Both the position numbers and the translations under genes were made by a program. Below the pieces are notes generated by a model. The model was not told the DNA's origin, ran no database searches, and saw only the letters and a program-made list of their open reading frames with translations. Below are positions 16,938-26,087 of a stretch of DNA of 33,730 nt, piece by piece; within the stretch, counting starts at the first letter, position 1, and each line of letters opens with the position of its first letter. The DNA comes from Prevotella sp. MGM2 (GTDB lineage: Bacteria; Bacteroidota; Bacteroidia; Bacteroidales; Bacteroidaceae): the NCBI RefSeq assembly GCF_002933955.1, contig NZ_BEWW01000281.1, forward strand, positions 1 to 33,730, written 5' to 3'.

Positions 16938-18149
16938 ATGAAGTATATTCTGTTCATCGTATCTTTTTTTGTTGCCTGCCCATCGGGGATGCTCCATGCG
17001 CAGAAACAGTTCAAGCCGGTGAAAGCTGCTTTGAAAAGCAAAAACGGAACTGAAGCTTTAAAACAAGTAGAAGAACTTACAAAGGATAGTCTTTTGTGTG
17101 AAGATCCGCAATTATATGATTATGGAAAAGAGGCTCAGATTCTGATTAATAATGTGGAGAATGAGAAGGCTTATTTAAAGCAATCTTATGATACGGCTAA
17201 GTTTTTTAATAGTACATTAGGAATTTATGATTACATTCTTCGTTGTGATGTGAAGGAGCAACAGCGTTTGGCCAAGGAAGGCAAGAAAATGAAGTTTGTA
17301 AAAGGGAATCAAGAATTGTTACATCGATATTATTCCAACATTAATGCGGGTGCACGTTATTTTTATAGCAAAAAGCAGTATGCATCAGCTATGCCTTTGT
17401 TAAAGCATAGTATACAGGTTCCTTTACTTGCAATTTGGGGAAGTAATAAATCAGCCATACCATATTCCAATTATCAGAGGAATGCCTATCTTTATCTGAA
17501 GAGTGCCTATTTGAGCGATAATTATTCAGAGGTTTTTACATTTAAAAATTTTCTATTGGAAGATTCTAACCAGTATCGTTGTAAGGCTCTTGAATATATG
17601 TCACTATCAGCTGAAGCATTGAAGGACAGCATTGCTTATTATGATTATCTGAAACTCGGATTGAAAGATTATCCTCAATATCCTTTTTTCTTTACCCGAT
17701 GGGCTGATTATTGTGCGGAGCGTGGAGATTATCAAATACTGGTGATGGCATCTGACAGTCTTTTGCAAATGGATAGTACTTGTGTTGTCTTTTGGGAAGG
17801 CAAGAGTTTGGCTTTGCTTAATTTGCAACGCTATGAAGAGGCGATTGAAACTTCCAAGCGTTGTTTAATGCTCGACACGACTGCTGTTGAAGCTAATTAT
17901 TATGTAGGTGCAGCATATTGCAGTTTGGCCGCTAATATTATAATGCCAACAAACATCAATTCCAAGGCATATAAACAGGCTGCTGCTTTACGCAAAAAAT
18001 ACTATACCTTGGCTCTTCCTTATGTGGAAAATTATCGTTGTCTTGTTCCTGATGCCCAGAAACGTTGGGGGCCGCTTCTTTACAGCATTTACTTTTCGTT
18101 AAATATGGGTAAAAAGTTTGAGGAGATAGAGCAATTGATGGTAAAATGA
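16938..18149 (+). CDS. Second TPR-like protein, paralogue of the preceding gene
   Basis: 403 residues. MKYILFIVSFFVACPSG then MLHAQ is a signal peptide. The middle part is poorly conserved, with helical-repeat character (YYSNINAGARYFYSKKQYASAMPLLKHS). The C-terminal 130 residues contain TPR-like units (SLALLNLQRYEEAIETSKRC, LDTTAVEANYYVGAAYCSLA) and end YYTLALPYVENYRCLVPD, then SIYFSLNMGKKFEEIEQLM. That end lines up with the preceding protein's YYQKALPYMEKARALAPN and IYENLQM. The pair therefore looks like an old tandem duplication. Function is unknown; periplasmic or surface scaffolding is the natural guess. The SDR gene follows 48 bases later on the same strand. Confidence 0.8.
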   Translation: MKYILFIVSFFVACPSGMLHAQKQFKPVKAALKSKNGTEALKQVEELTKDSLLCEDPQLYDYGKEAQILINNVENEKAYLKQSYDTAKFFNSTLGIYDYILRCDVKEQQRLAKEGKKMKFVKGNQELLHRYYSNINAGARYFYSKKQYASAMPLLKHSIQVPLLAIWGSNKSAIPYSNYQRNAYLYLKSAYLSDNYSEVFTFKNFLLEDSNQYRCKALEYMSLSAEALKDSIAYYDYLKLGLKDYPQYPFFFTRWADYCAERGDYQILVMASDSLLQMDSTCVVFWEGKSLALLNLQRYEEAIETSKRCLMLDTTAVEANYYVGAAYCSLAANIIMPTNINSKAYKQAAALRKKYYTLALPYVENYRCLVPDAQKRWGPLLYSIYFSLNMGKKFEEIEQLMVK

Positions 18150-18197
18150 TGGCTCCTGTTTTATGGTTGTTATGGGGCAAAATCAAATTTAATAATT

Positions 18198-18917
18198 ATG
18201 TATTTTAGTGGCAAGGTGGTTGTGATAACAGGTGGTGCAAAAGGCATAGGGGAACATATAGCCCAAGTGTTCGTCAAGGCTGGGGCAGAGGTTTGTGTTA
18301 TAGATGTGCTACCTGGCAATCATTTTGTTGGAGATGTAGCAGACAAGGAAGTACTGGAGACTTTTGCGCAAAAAGTAATAAGTAAGTATGGTAGGGTAGA
18401 TATATTGGTAAATAATGCCCTGCCTTTAATGAAAGGTATTGCAGAATGCTCGTATGAGGAGTTTGAGTATGCTTTGCGGGTCGGCTTGACAGCCCCTTTT
18501 TATCTTTCTAAATTATTTGCCCCTTATTTCTCTCAAGGCGCTTCAATTGTTAATATTTCATCATCACGTGACAGGATGAGCCAGCCTCAAACTGAAAGTT
18601 ATACAGCGGCCAAAGGAGGTATTACAGCTCTTACCCATGCTTTGTCTGTTAGCTTTTCTGGTAGAGTTCGGGTTAATTCGGTTTCACCTGGATGGATTGA
18701 TACAACAGGTTCGGTCTTTTATGGAGCTGATGCTTCACAGCATCCAGCAGGACGTGTGGGATGTCCGGCTGATATAGCTTCGATTGTACTTTTTCTTTGT
18801 TCTGATAAAGCCGGCTTTATTACTGGGGAGAATATTTGTGTGGACGGAGGAATGACGCATTTGATGATTTATCATGGAGATAATGGATGGAGTTTGAATT
18901 CCATGAATATGGAATGA
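18198..18917 (+). CDS. Short-chain dehydrogenase/reductase (SDR) oxidoreductase
   Basis: 239 residues, a classical SDR. The nucleotide-binding motif is VITGGAKGIGEHIA near residue 10, and DVLPGNHFVGDVAD follows where the cofactor ribose is bound. VDILVNNAL is the structural NNA motif. The catalytic set is Ser in VNISSSRDRM and Tyr/Lys in SYTAAKGG. SPGWIDTTG and CVDGGMTHLM are the usual C-terminal blocks. The cofactor is NAD(H) or NADP(H) and the substrate is unknown. An Asp after the second strand (VCVIDV) is the position that usually favours NAD. It is the last gene of the plus-strand run from gyrA, closed by a bidirectional terminator. Confidence 0.9.
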   Translation: MYFSGKVVVITGGAKGIGEHIAQVFVKAGAEVCVIDVLPGNHFVGDVADKEVLETFAQKVISKYGRVDILVNNALPLMKGIAECSYEEFEYALRVGLTAPFYLSKLFAPYFSQGASIVNISSSRDRMSQPQTESYTAAKGGITALTHALSVSFSGRVRVNSVSPGWIDTTGSVFYGADASQHPAGRVGCPADIASIVLFLCSDKAGFITGENICVDGGMTHLMIYHGDNGWSLNSMNME

Positions 18918-19037
18918 TGTTTGGAAAGCTTATCTTTTTGTGGAAAGTACTTTCTTGATTTTGAATGAAAAATGTTGTATTCTTGTAATAGTCAAACGGG
19001 GTTTTCTCCATGGGGAATTCCGTTTTGTTTTTACACA

Positions 19038-19074
19038 AAAAGCGGGAATACCTTCAAAAGGTATTCCCGCTTTT
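19038..19074. terminator. Bidirectional terminator between the SDR gene and galK
   Basis: A perfect 17-base stem (19038-19054 and 19058-19074, arm core GCGGGAATACCTT) has a three-base loop. It carries A-runs on one side and T-runs on the other, so it can terminate transcripts from both directions. It sits between convergent genes. Confidence 0.92.
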
Positions 19075-19097
19075 GTTGTAACTATTATCGAAGTTCT

Positions 19098-20258
19098 TTA
19101 GCAGAGTTTGCGGGAACCATCGCCAATGACAACATCAATAACAACAGGGGATTTTCCAAATTTGGCAATGAATTTTTCTTTAACAACTTTGACAAAGTTA
19201 TCGTAGAGTTCTTCACTAACTAAGTTGATGGTGCATCCGCCAAATCCACCACCCATGATGCGGGAACCTGTAACACCCTCTTCTTTTGCAACATTGTTGA
19301 GGAAGTCAAGTTCTTCACAGGATACTTCATATTCCTTGCTCAGGCCTTCATGGGTGGCATACATCATTTGGCCTACGGTTTCGTAGTCGCCTTTCTCGAG
19401 AGCTTCACATACCTTGAGAACGCGATCGACTTCTCCGATGACGTATTTTGCACGCATGTAATCTTCTGCAGAGACTTCATTTTCTACTTCCTTAAGCATG
19501 GAGTAGTTTGCATCGCGGAGAGTTTCTACTTCAGGATGATGTTTATTGATGGTGGCAGCCACGCGCTCGCAACTTTCACGGCGGTCGTTGTAGGGAGAAC
19601 CAACTAGCTCATGTTTTACACATGAGTTGACAAGAACAAGTTTATAGCCTGTGGGGTTGAATGGGAAATATTCAAATTCACCGCTGCGACAGTCTAAACG
19701 CATTAGACTCCCTGCTTTTCCGTGAACAGAGGCAAACTGGTCCATGATACCACATTTGCAACCAAGATATTTATGTTCAGTGCGCTGACCTACACGGGCA
19801 AGTTCCATCTTTTCTATTTTGTTCTCACCCCATAGATCATTAAGTGCGAAAGCGTATACGCTCTCAAGGGCTGCGGAAGATGACATTCCAGCGCCAAGAG
19901 GCACATCGCCAGCAAAGGCTGTATTGAATCCTTCGACAGGGACACCTAAAGCCATCATTTCGCGGCAAACACCGAAGATGTAGCGTGCCCAGCTGGCCTT
20001 TGGACCAGCGGCATCATCAAGATTGAATTCCACATAATCTTTCAGGTCGATAGAGTAGGCACGTACATTGCGGGTTCCGTTGGGCTTGATCTCTGCAATC
20101 ATTCCCTGTTCTACTGCACCAGGGAATACAAAGCCATTGTTATAGTCCGTGTGCTCACCAATGAGGTTGATGCGGCCAGGAGAGGCATATACGGAACCAG
20201 TGCTGCCGTCAAAATGTTCGATGAAACGGCTTCTCACGTCTTCAATTGTTAATTTCAT
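19098..20258 (-). CDS. galK: Galactokinase
   Basis: 386 residues, normal length. It phosphorylates alpha-D-galactose with ATP to galactose 1-phosphate, the first committed Leloir step. The GHMP-kinase signature set is complete: the galactose-binding motif GRINLIGEHTDYN (residues 28-40), the ATP loop PLGAGMSSSAALE (about 120-132), and the C-terminal GSRIMGGGFGGCTINLV. The catalytic Asp is in CGIMDQFASVHG. It is the last gene of galM-transporter-galK, 33 bases after the transporter gene. No galT or galE is in this window, so the rest of the pathway must be encoded elsewhere. Confidence 0.97.
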   Translation of the reverse strand: MKLTIEDVRSRFIEHFDGSTGSVYASPGRINLIGEHTDYNNGFVFPGAVEQGMIAEIKPNGTRNVRAYSIDLKDYVEFNLDDAAGPKASWARYIFGVCREMMALGVPVEGFNTAFAGDVPLGAGMSSSAALESVYAFALNDLWGENKIEKMELARVGQRTEHKYLGCKCGIMDQFASVHGKAGSLMRLDCRSGEFEYFPFNPTGYKLVLVNSCVKHELVGSPYNDRRESCERVAATINKHHPEVETLRDANYSMLKEVENEVSAEDYMRAKYVIGEVDRVLKVCEALEKGDYETVGQMMYATHEGLSKEYEVSCEELDFLNNVAKEEGVTGSRIMGGGFGGCTINLVSEELYDNFVKVVKEKFIAKFGKSPVVIDVVIGDGSRKLC

Positions 20259-20291
20259 ATTGGTAGGGATTTTAGGTTTATAATATTAATT

Positions 20292-21563
20292 TTAGTCTTC
20301 ACGCTTGCTCACTCGGCTACCTACAAGGGCGTAGAAGAGGAGGTAGGCAGCGCAGCCTGCTACCACCCAGAAACTGGTGATATAGCTGGTGGCATCAGCT
20401 ACGAGACCTTGTATGAACATCATCACGGCACAACCGAATACCATTGTCATGAACAGACCTGAGGCTATGGCTGTGTATTTTCCAAGACCTTCAACGGCCA
20501 TGTTAAAAATGGAACCCCACATGACAGAGGTACAGAGACCTACGAGCAGGAATGCAAATATGCCTACAGGAATTTCTTGTGTAATGAATTCCAACTTAGC
20601 CCAATCTACTCCGGGGAATGCAACCTGTATATCGGCGGGGGCGTACATTCCAAAGAGTACTAAAATAAGAGTGATGGTGGATACAGTGGTAATCATAGTA
20701 CGTGCGCTGACTTTATTGCCAATGGAGGCACCTACAAAACGGCCAATCAGCATCATGAACCAGTAAACGGCAACGAGTAAACCTACAATGTTCTCAGGTA
20801 TTTTTGCGTCTTCGGTTAAATAGAAGCCTACGTAGCTGGGTACGCCTACTTCAATGCCCATATAAAGGAAAATGGCGAGAAGTCCGAGTGAGAAATGACG
20901 GTAGCTGAGGGCGCCCTTTATGAGGTCTACGCGAACAGGTGCTTGTTCCGGTTCTTCAATTTTTGTAAAAGAGATGACAATGAAAGCTATAACGAATATG
21001 CCTAAAGCTATCATCAGTGCAGGTGTTGCATCTGCAATCTTGGCTTTTGTCATATCGGAGATGAGTGCACCCATCAATATATAGCAGGCTACAGCAGCAG
21101 CAGAATTGAATACGCCGCCAATTTGGATAAACTGGTTGCCTTTGTTTCCACCACCGCCGAGGAGGTTGAGCATCGGATTTACCACACAGTTTAGAATACA
21201 CATACACAGACCAGCAATGAAAGCGCCTATCAAATAGACTGCAAATACAAGACCAAGATTTTCTTCAACATTTAATTGGCCGCTATACCATTGTATACCA
21301 ATGCCAAGTGCGCCAACAACAAGGCCGATAAGAGCCGTTCTCTTGTAGCCGAATTTAGCTATAAGCATACCGGCAGGAATGCCCATGATAAGATAGGCTA
21401 CAAAATTTCCGTAGTTGCCAATTTGAGCGAGTACGGTAGAAATTTCGCCTTGGTTTTTAATGATTTTTGCCATAGGATTGCACAGATTGGTCACGAAAGC
21501 AATCATGGCAAAGAGCGCAATCATCACGATGATGGCTCCCCACTGTTTTTTTGAATTACTCAT
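20292..21563 (-). CDS. MFS sugar transporter, FucP/glucose-galactose type
   Basis: 423 residues with about twelve hydrophobic segments. Its place between galM and galK makes galactose or glucose import across the inner membrane, driven by protons or sodium, the likely job. The N-half has NYGNFVAYLIMGIPAGMLI followed by KFGYKRTALIGL, the MFS loop 2-3 motif in the form used by FucP and GluP-like porters. The second half has AVYWFMMLIGRFVGASIG followed by KVS, the repeated motif. The C-terminus (YALVGSRVSKRED) is cytoplasmic and charged. It is separated from galM by 127 bases holding a stem-loop, and from galK by 33 bases. Confidence 0.88.
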   Translation of the reverse strand: MSNSKKQWGAIIVMIALFAMIAFVTNLCNPMAKIIKNQGEISTVLAQIGNYGNFVAYLIMGIPAGMLIAKFGYKRTALIGLVVGALGIGIQWYSGQLNVEENLGLVFAVYLIGAFIAGLCMCILNCVVNPMLNLLGGGGNKGNQFIQIGGVFNSAAAVACYILMGALISDMTKAKIADATPALMIALGIFVIAFIVISFTKIEEPEQAPVRVDLIKGALSYRHFSLGLLAIFLYMGIEVGVPSYVGFYLTEDAKIPENIVGLLVAVYWFMMLIGRFVGASIGNKVSARTMITTVSTITLILVLFGMYAPADIQVAFPGVDWAKLEFITQEIPVGIFAFLLVGLCTSVMWGSIFNMAVEGLGKYTAIASGLFMTMVFGCAVMMFIQGLVADATSYITSFWVVAGCAAYLLFYALVGSRVSKRED

Positions 21564-21631
21564 GGTTTAAAAGATTTTAATTAGTAAATGATTAATTATT
21601 ATAGTCTTAAGATGATATTATTAAAATAAAT

Positions 21632-21676
21632 ATATAAGTTAGTAATGAGTGGATTGACATCATTGCTAACTTATAT
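21632..21676 (-). terminator. Stem-loop between galM and the transporter gene
   Basis: Arms 21632-21648 and 21660-21676 pair at 16 of 17 positions around an 11-base loop, and AT-rich sequence follows on the minus strand. It lies inside the gal unit, so it may act as a partial terminator or as an mRNA 3'-end stabiliser for galM. Confidence 0.5.
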
Positions 21677-21690
21677 GTTTATTTGTCTGT

Positions 21691-22776
21691 TTATTCTTGT
21701 ATCCCGAATTTATAAATTGTTTTTTGAGTGTACACATCTCCGGATTTAAGCACTACAGGAGGAAAATAAGCGCGGTTGGGGCTGTCAGGGAAGTGCTGTG
21801 CTTCAAAACAGAGTCCGCTTCGCCGACCGAATGTAGCACCATGTTGGCCTTTGTAACCATCGGCCCAATTGTCTGAATAGAATTGTAATCCCGGTTCAGT
21901 TGTATAAACTTCCATGATGCGTCCGGAAATAGGTTCAGTGATTTTTGCGGCGAAAGTCAATTCTCCTGGTTCTTTTTTGTTGAGTACATAGCAGTGATCG
22001 TAACCGGCACCGTTTTTTATCTGCTCATCATCAGCGTCTATGCGCTCGCCTACGGTGTGGGGAGTTGTAAAGTCAAATGGTGTACCTTTCACACTACGAA
22101 TTTCTCCAGTGGGAATGCAGTTCTCATCTATGGGGATATAAAAATCTGCATTGATTTCACAAATAACGTTTTCACAAGTAGGGGTAGGATTGGCTATTCC
22201 TGCCAAGGAGAAAAAACCATGGCTTGTCATATTGACAATGGTCTTTTTGTTGGTTGTTCCCTTATAATCAATGACAAGTTCATTTTCGTCTGTTAAAGTG
22301 TACATGACTGTCATTGACAGCTCACCAGGAAATCCTTCTTCATAATAGGCAGAGATATAACGAAGAACGAGGGCACAATCGCTTATTTGTTCGGCATCCC
22401 ATACACGGGCATGAAAGCCTGTTGGTCCTCCATGAAGATGGTTGGGGCCATTGTTAATGGCTAAATTATATTCTTTGCCGTTGAGTGTGAACTTTCCATG
22501 GCAAATGCGGTTCCCATAACGACCTACGAGAGTCGAAAGGAAAGGTTCCGGCGATGAGATGCAGTCATCTATATTATCATGTCCTTGAATGATATTGGCA
22601 AAATTTCCATTTTTGTCAGGTACCATTATGGCTACAAGCGAGCCACCATAATTGGTTATCGCGACTTCCATGCCGTTTACATTATGCAGAAAGTAAAGAT
22701 TTGTTTGTTTGCCTTTTATTTCTTTTTGAAAATTTTCTTTTTTTAATCCGCAGATTGTTGTTTTATCGTTTTCCAT
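21691..22776 (-). CDS. galM: Aldose 1-epimerase (galactose mutarotase)
   Basis: 361 residues from the ATG at 22776 (MENDKTTICGLKKENF). An in-frame upstream ATG at 22863 would add 29 residues, but that stretch (MSDIFFLKYLFFSKV) overlaps the folE terminator hairpin and the promoter region, so I reject it. The enzyme interconverts alpha- and beta-galactose for GalK. Conserved sites are NHLHGGPTGFHARVWD with the first His, NMTSHGFFSLAG with the catalytic acid His, GYDHCYVL, and the catalytic base Glu in CFEAQHFPDSPN. The beta-sandwich fold length is normal. No signal peptide is seen in the chosen form, so it is cytoplasmic. It is the first gene of the gal operon. Confidence 0.94.
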   Translation of the reverse strand: MENDKTTICGLKKENFQKEIKGKQTNLYFLHNVNGMEVAITNYGGSLVAIMVPDKNGNFANIIQGHDNIDDCISSPEPFLSTLVGRYGNRICHGKFTLNGKEYNLAINNGPNHLHGGPTGFHARVWDAEQISDCALVLRYISAYYEEGFPGELSMTVMYTLTDENELVIDYKGTTNKKTIVNMTSHGFFSLAGIANPTPTCENVICEINADFYIPIDENCIPTGEIRSVKGTPFDFTTPHTVGERIDADDEQIKNGAGYDHCYVLNKKEPGELTFAAKITEPISGRIMEVYTTEPGLQFYSDNWADGYKGQHGATFGRRSGLCFEAQHFPDSPNRAYFPPVVLKSGDVYTQKTIYKFGIQE

Positions 22777-22805
22777 GATTGTATTAATTTTGTTAGATTG
22801 TAAGG

Positions 22806-22837
22806 CAAATTTGCTAATAACTTTTGAAAAAAACAAG
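22806..22837 (-). promoter_or_regulatory. Possible promoter of the gal operon
   Basis: On the minus strand CAAATTTG (22813-22806) differs from TAnnTTTG at one fixed base. CTTG (22837-22834), one base off TTTG, lies 20 bases upstream. The position, 30 bases before the galM ATG, is good but both boxes are imperfect. Confidence 0.3.
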
Positions 22838-22842
22838 TATTT

Positions 22843-22890
22843 AAGAAAAAAAATATCACTCATTCTGTTTATCTAAAGAGAGAATGAGTG
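22843..22890 (+). terminator. Hairpin with long A/T tract between folE and galM
   Basis: Ten-base perfect arms CACTCATTCT (22857-22866) and AGAATGAGTG (22881-22890) have a 14-base loop. The A-run at 22843-22853 reads as a U-tract on the minus strand, so it ends minus-strand transcripts arriving from upstream of galM, that is, those from folE at 22925. Functional direction is therefore minus, although the stem itself is symmetric. Confidence 0.75.
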
Positions 22891-22924
22891 AAGTTAGTGA
22901 TTGTTCTGTTAAAAGGATGTGTGA

Positions 22925-23500
22925 TCAGGACTTGTTTGAGATGAGTTTTAGGAATTCTTCTCGTGTTTTAGCGTGTTGAAAAACTCCTGAAAAATCACTA
23001 GTGGTTGTGGTGGAATTTTGTTTTTCAACACCACGCATTTGCATGCACATATGTTTAGCTTCAATGACTACCATAACTCCTAATGGATTAAGTGCCTTTT
23101 GGATGCAATCTTTAATCTGAAGTGTCATACGCTCTTGTACTTGAAGACGGTGAGAGTAGATGTCAACAACGCGTGCTATTTTTGACAATCCGGTAATATA
23201 GCCATTAGGAATGTATGCAACATGAGCTTTACCATAAAAAGGCAACATGTGGTGTTCACACAAAGAATAGAAATTGATGTCTTTGACAATGACCATTTGA
23301 TTATATTGCTCGTTAAATTTTGCAGAATTTAAAACTGCAATAGGGTCCATGGCATATCCTCGTGTTAGAGTTAACATCGCTTTGGCTACACGTTCTGGAG
23401 TTTTAATAAGCCCTTCGCGTTGAGCGTCTTCTCCCAGAAGTTTTAAGATTTGTTCGTAGTGAACCTTTAGCTTTTCTATTTTCTCGTTTTCGTAAATCAT
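22925..23500 (-). CDS. folE: GTP cyclohydrolase I
   Basis: 191 residues. It converts GTP to 7,8-dihydroneopterin triphosphate, the first step of folate synthesis. The zinc and catalytic motif [20 protein letters not shown] holds the first Cys and the His pair. [25 protein letters not shown] is the second signature, and [18 protein letters not shown] carries the second zinc Cys and the substrate-binding part. [15 protein letters not shown]-type sequence near the N-terminus (here [15 protein letters not shown]) is typical. It lies 24 bases after the SPOR gene, so the two are one transcript. A terminator follows at 22843-22890. folC, the late folate gene, lies about 5 kb away. Confidence 0.97.
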   Translation of the reverse strand: MIYENEKIEKLKVHYEQILKLLGEDAQREGLIKTPERVAKAMLTLTRGYAMDPIAVLNSAKFNEQYNQMVIVKDINFYSLCEHHMLPFYGKAHVAYIPNGYITGLSKIARVVDIYSHRLQVQERMTLQIKDCIQKALNPLGVMVVIEAKHMCMQMRGVEKQNSTTTTSDFSGVFQHAKTREEFLKLISNKS

Positions 23501-23524
23501 TTTTAGAATGTGGATATTATGGAA

Positions 23525-24082
23525 TTAATGGGCTAAAAGAACTGTACATTTTACAATTCTTACTTCTTTTGAGACTTTTGCAGAACGTATTTTTTGAGCA
23601 TATTTATTGGCTTCTTCATGAGTTTTGAAATCACCAACGCGACATGTCCAACGAGGGTTTATGAAGCGAGGGTATATGGATAGCATAGGAAAAGTTTTTT
23701 GGCATTTTTTTCCTATTTCATAAGCCATTGTTTTGTCTTTATGGGAGTTATTACCTGTAAATATTTGAATGCGATAGCCTGTAGTTTGATAGCGTTGCCG
23801 TGTTCCAGCATAATGAGAGGTTGTATTATTTTTATATCTTTCTTCTTTTTCATTATGCTGGTTGTTTTGTGTGCTTTCTTTGAGTTCTGTATTGGATTGG
23901 GAGGAAGGAGACTTCTTTGGCACATTATTTACAACATCATCAATTTTGCTGTCTTGAACGATGATAACCTTTCCTTCGCCGGCCTGTTGTTTTTGAATAT
24001 GTTCCGTGAAAGTTGATTGCCCTATTGCAACTGATGGTATTAAAAAAATAATACTATGGATAAGAAATTTTAGAATTGGCAT
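23525..24082 (-). CDS. Exported SPOR-domain protein
   Basis: 185 residues. MPILKFLIHSIIFLIPSVAIG is a signal peptide. A charged, Ser/Asn/Gln-rich low-complexity spacer follows (about residues 50-95). The last 80 residues form a SPOR domain: TGYRIQIFTGNNSHKDKTMA, then WTCRVGDFKTHEEANKYAQKI with the usual strand-helix pattern. SPOR domains bind glycan strands stripped of stem peptides at division septa. The gene therefore probably encodes a periplasmic peptidoglycan-binding protein, perhaps tied to division. It lies between tpiA (upstream, behind a terminator) and folE (24 bases downstream). Confidence 0.87.
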   Translation of the reverse strand: MPILKFLIHSIIFLIPSVAIGQSTFTEHIQKQQAGEGKVIIVQDSKIDDVVNNVPKKSPSSQSNTELKESTQNNQHNEKEERYKNNTTSHYAGTRQRYQTTGYRIQIFTGNNSHKDKTMAYEIGKKCQKTFPMLSIYPRFINPRWTCRVGDFKTHEEANKYAQKIRSAKVSKEVRIVKCTVLLAH

Positions 24083-24108
24083 TTTTATAGGACTGTATAA
24101 TTAAGAGA

Positions 24109-24153
24109 AAGTCAACGAGATAATAAAGTCTCAGACTTATATCTCGTTGACTT
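24109..24153 (-). terminator. Terminator of tpiA
   Basis: Perfect 14-base arms AAGTCAACGAGATA (24109-24122) and TATCTCGTTGACTT (24140-24153) enclose a 17-base loop. On the minus strand TTCTCTTAATT follows. It separates tpiA from the SPOR-folE pair. Confidence 0.75.
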
Positions 24154-24163
24154 ATGGTGTTTA

Positions 24164-24922
24164 TTATTTCCAAGCATCAATGATTCCTTTGAAATCTGCG
24201 ACCTTTAGCGCTGCACCACCAATCAGGCCACCATCAACATTTGCTTTTGCAAAAATTTCTTTGGCATTACTAGGTTTGCAACTACCACCGTAAAGGATGC
24301 TAACATTCTCAGCAGCTTCATTCCCGAATTTTTCTGCAATGGCACTACGGATAAAAGCATGCATTTCTTCAGCCTGTTCTGCACTGGCTGTTTTTCCTGT
24401 ACCAATAGCCCATACAGGTTCATAAGCCAAGATAATATTTTTGAATTCCTCAACAGATAAATCAAAAAGTGAACCTTCAAGTTGTGATTTTACTACCTCA
24501 CTTTGTTTGCCACTTTCACGTTCTTCAAGAACTTCTCCAATGCAGAAAATAACTTTTAAACCATTAGCTAAGGCTAAGTTTATTTTTTCCTTCAGGATTT
24601 CAGGTGTTTCGTTATAATATGCACGACGTTCACTATGACCAAGTATGACATACTGAGCACCTGTGCTTTTAACCATTTCTGCAGATACTTCACCAGTGTA
24701 AGCTCCACTTGACTTGTCTGCACAATTTTCTGCACCTAAACCGATTATATTGCTGTCAATTTCATTGGCTACAGAAGCAAGATGAATGAAAGGTGTGCAG
24801 ATGACCACATCGCAGTTAGGCTTATCTGCCGTTAATGCAGTGTTGAGGTCTTTGGCTAATGCAATGCCATCTTGCAGATTCAAATTCATTTTCCAGTTTC
24901 CTGCTACAATTTTTTTTCTCAT
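24164..24922 (-). CDS. tpiA: Triosephosphate isomerase
   Basis: 252 residues. It interconverts dihydroxyacetone phosphate and glyceraldehyde 3-phosphate in glycolysis. The catalytic Lys is in GNWKMN (Lys11), the electrophilic His is in ILGHSERR, and the base Glu is in [15 protein letters not shown], which continues into the flexible phosphate-gripping loop. [16 protein letters not shown] and [11 protein letters not shown] form the C-terminal phosphate site. The full TIM-barrel length is present. It lies 46 bases after the BT_3928-type gene on the same strand, with a terminator after it, making tpiA the last gene of a DUF1599-DoxX-tpiA unit. Confidence 0.97.
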   Translation of the reverse strand: MRKKIVAGNWKMNLNLQDGIALAKDLNTALTADKPNCDVVICTPFIHLASVANEIDSNIIGLGAENCADKSSGAYTGEVSAEMVKSTGAQYVILGHSERRAYYNETPEILKEKINLALANGLKVIFCIGEVLEERESGKQSEVVKSQLEGSLFDLSVEEFKNIILAYEPVWAIGTGKTASAEQAEEMHAFIRSAIAEKFGNEAAENVSILYGGSCKPSNAKEIFAKANVDGGLIGGAALKVADFKGIIDAWK

Positions 24923-24968
24923 GATTGTTTTGTTTAAACGTTTGGTGAATATGTAATGTTTGAATAAT

Positions 24969-26087
24969 TTACTGCCAATCCAAATACGATCTAATGTTAT
25001 TATAATGTGGTAGAATGAACCATAAGATGAGTTTTATATAAGACAAGTCTGCCAACCATTTGTTTTGAGAAGGAGTCCATTTTCCTTCTGTAGTTATTAC
25101 TGGTAGATTATTATTACTCCATTTTTCTATGATTTTCCCATTGTGGAGCAGGAGCAAACCTGGATTGGAACGAACCATTGCATTAATCTGATTGGGATCA
25201 GCTGTAAGAATTGGATAGGTTGCTCCAGTCAAATCAATCCATTTATTTATAGCCATGGAGTCTGCATTAATATTAGCTAATCCATAGAAATGATAATTTG
25301 AATCTTGACACGCGTCATAAATGTCATTAATTCTATCATTGCAGCCATCATCCGCATACCTAATGTCTGGTAAGGTTAGCAGAAATGTAAAGCCATGTTC
25401 ATTAAGAAGGGTTTCTGTTATAGGATTCCCATATTTGTCAAAACAATCAAAACTAGCGAGTGAGGCTGGAGTAAGAGAATCTGGCGAGTAATAAGCTTTT
25501 TTAATGTCAACACCTGTCTTGAAAGGAGTGAAATCTATGGATGGGAGATAATGTAGTGAATATAACCCTAGTAATATAATGTATGCCCAAGAATATAAAG
25601 ATGTGATCCATTGGTTACGTTCAGATATGAGGCGTAACATGTATTTTTTCTTGGCAAAACAAATGATAGCACTACATAGTAAAATGATATTTTTACCTAA
25701 TGTTTGTTCATTGGTTAATGTGATGGCTTCGCCAAAACATCCACAGTCTGGTACTGGATTGTAAATATTAATTAGTAATGTAAGCAAAGTCATAACTGCT
25801 ATGAATGATAATGTCACAACAGTTGTAAAACGCCGACGCATACCAAGCAATAGGTAGATACCTAGTATAAATTCTGCAGTAGAAAGACTAATTACCAGTA
25901 CTTTTAACGTTAAAGAATTGGAGGGAAAGTGTAGTCCCCAGTGAGTAAAATATACATTAATTTTATGAAGCATGCCAATGGGGTCTACGGCTTTGACAAA
26001 ACCTGAAAACACCAAAGTCCCAGCTAGCAATAAACGGCAAACTGTGACAATACTCCAAATTGTGATATGTCGTGTTTTATGCTTCAA
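24969..26087 (-). CDS. BT_3928-type protein: DoxX/MauE-like membrane domain plus thioredoxin-like part
   Basis: 372 residues. The N-terminal 150 residues are a DoxX/MauE-like four-helix membrane domain: [40 protein letters not shown], and the conserved Cys pair in [13 protein letters not shown] fifth hydrophobic segment follows ([19 protein letters not shown]). The part from about residue 200 to 330 is probably periplasmic and resembles a thioredoxin fold ([19 protein letters not shown], then [22 protein letters not shown]), but only one Cys stands where CxxC would be. The arrangement matches the Bacteroidetes BT_3928 family, known to me by name only. Its start overlaps the end of the DUF1599 gene by 11 bases. 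A redox role is inference. Confidence 0.82.
   Translation of the reverse strand: MKHKTRHITIWSIVTVCRLLLAGTLVFSGFVKAVDPIGMLHKINVYFTHWGLHFPSNSLTLKVLVISLSTAEFILGIYLLLGMRRRFTTVVTLSFIAVMTLLTLLINIYNPVPDCGCFGEAITLTNEQTLGKNIILLCSAIICFAKKKYMLRLISERNQWITSLYSWAYIILLGLYSLHYLPSIDFTPFKTGVDIKKAYYSPDSLTPASLASFDCFDKYGNPITETLLNEHGFTFLLTLPDIRYADDGCNDRINDIYDACQDSNYHFYGLANINADSMAINKWIDLTGATYPILTADPNQINAMVRSNPGLLLLHNGKIIEKWSNNNLPVITTEGKWTPSQNKWLADLSYIKLILWFILPHYNNIRSYLDWQ

Noticed and set aside
19038-19074. A possible repeat or attachment site with a near-perfect palindrome
   Set aside because: It is placed between convergent genes with A/T tracts on both sides, the normal form of a bidirectional terminator.
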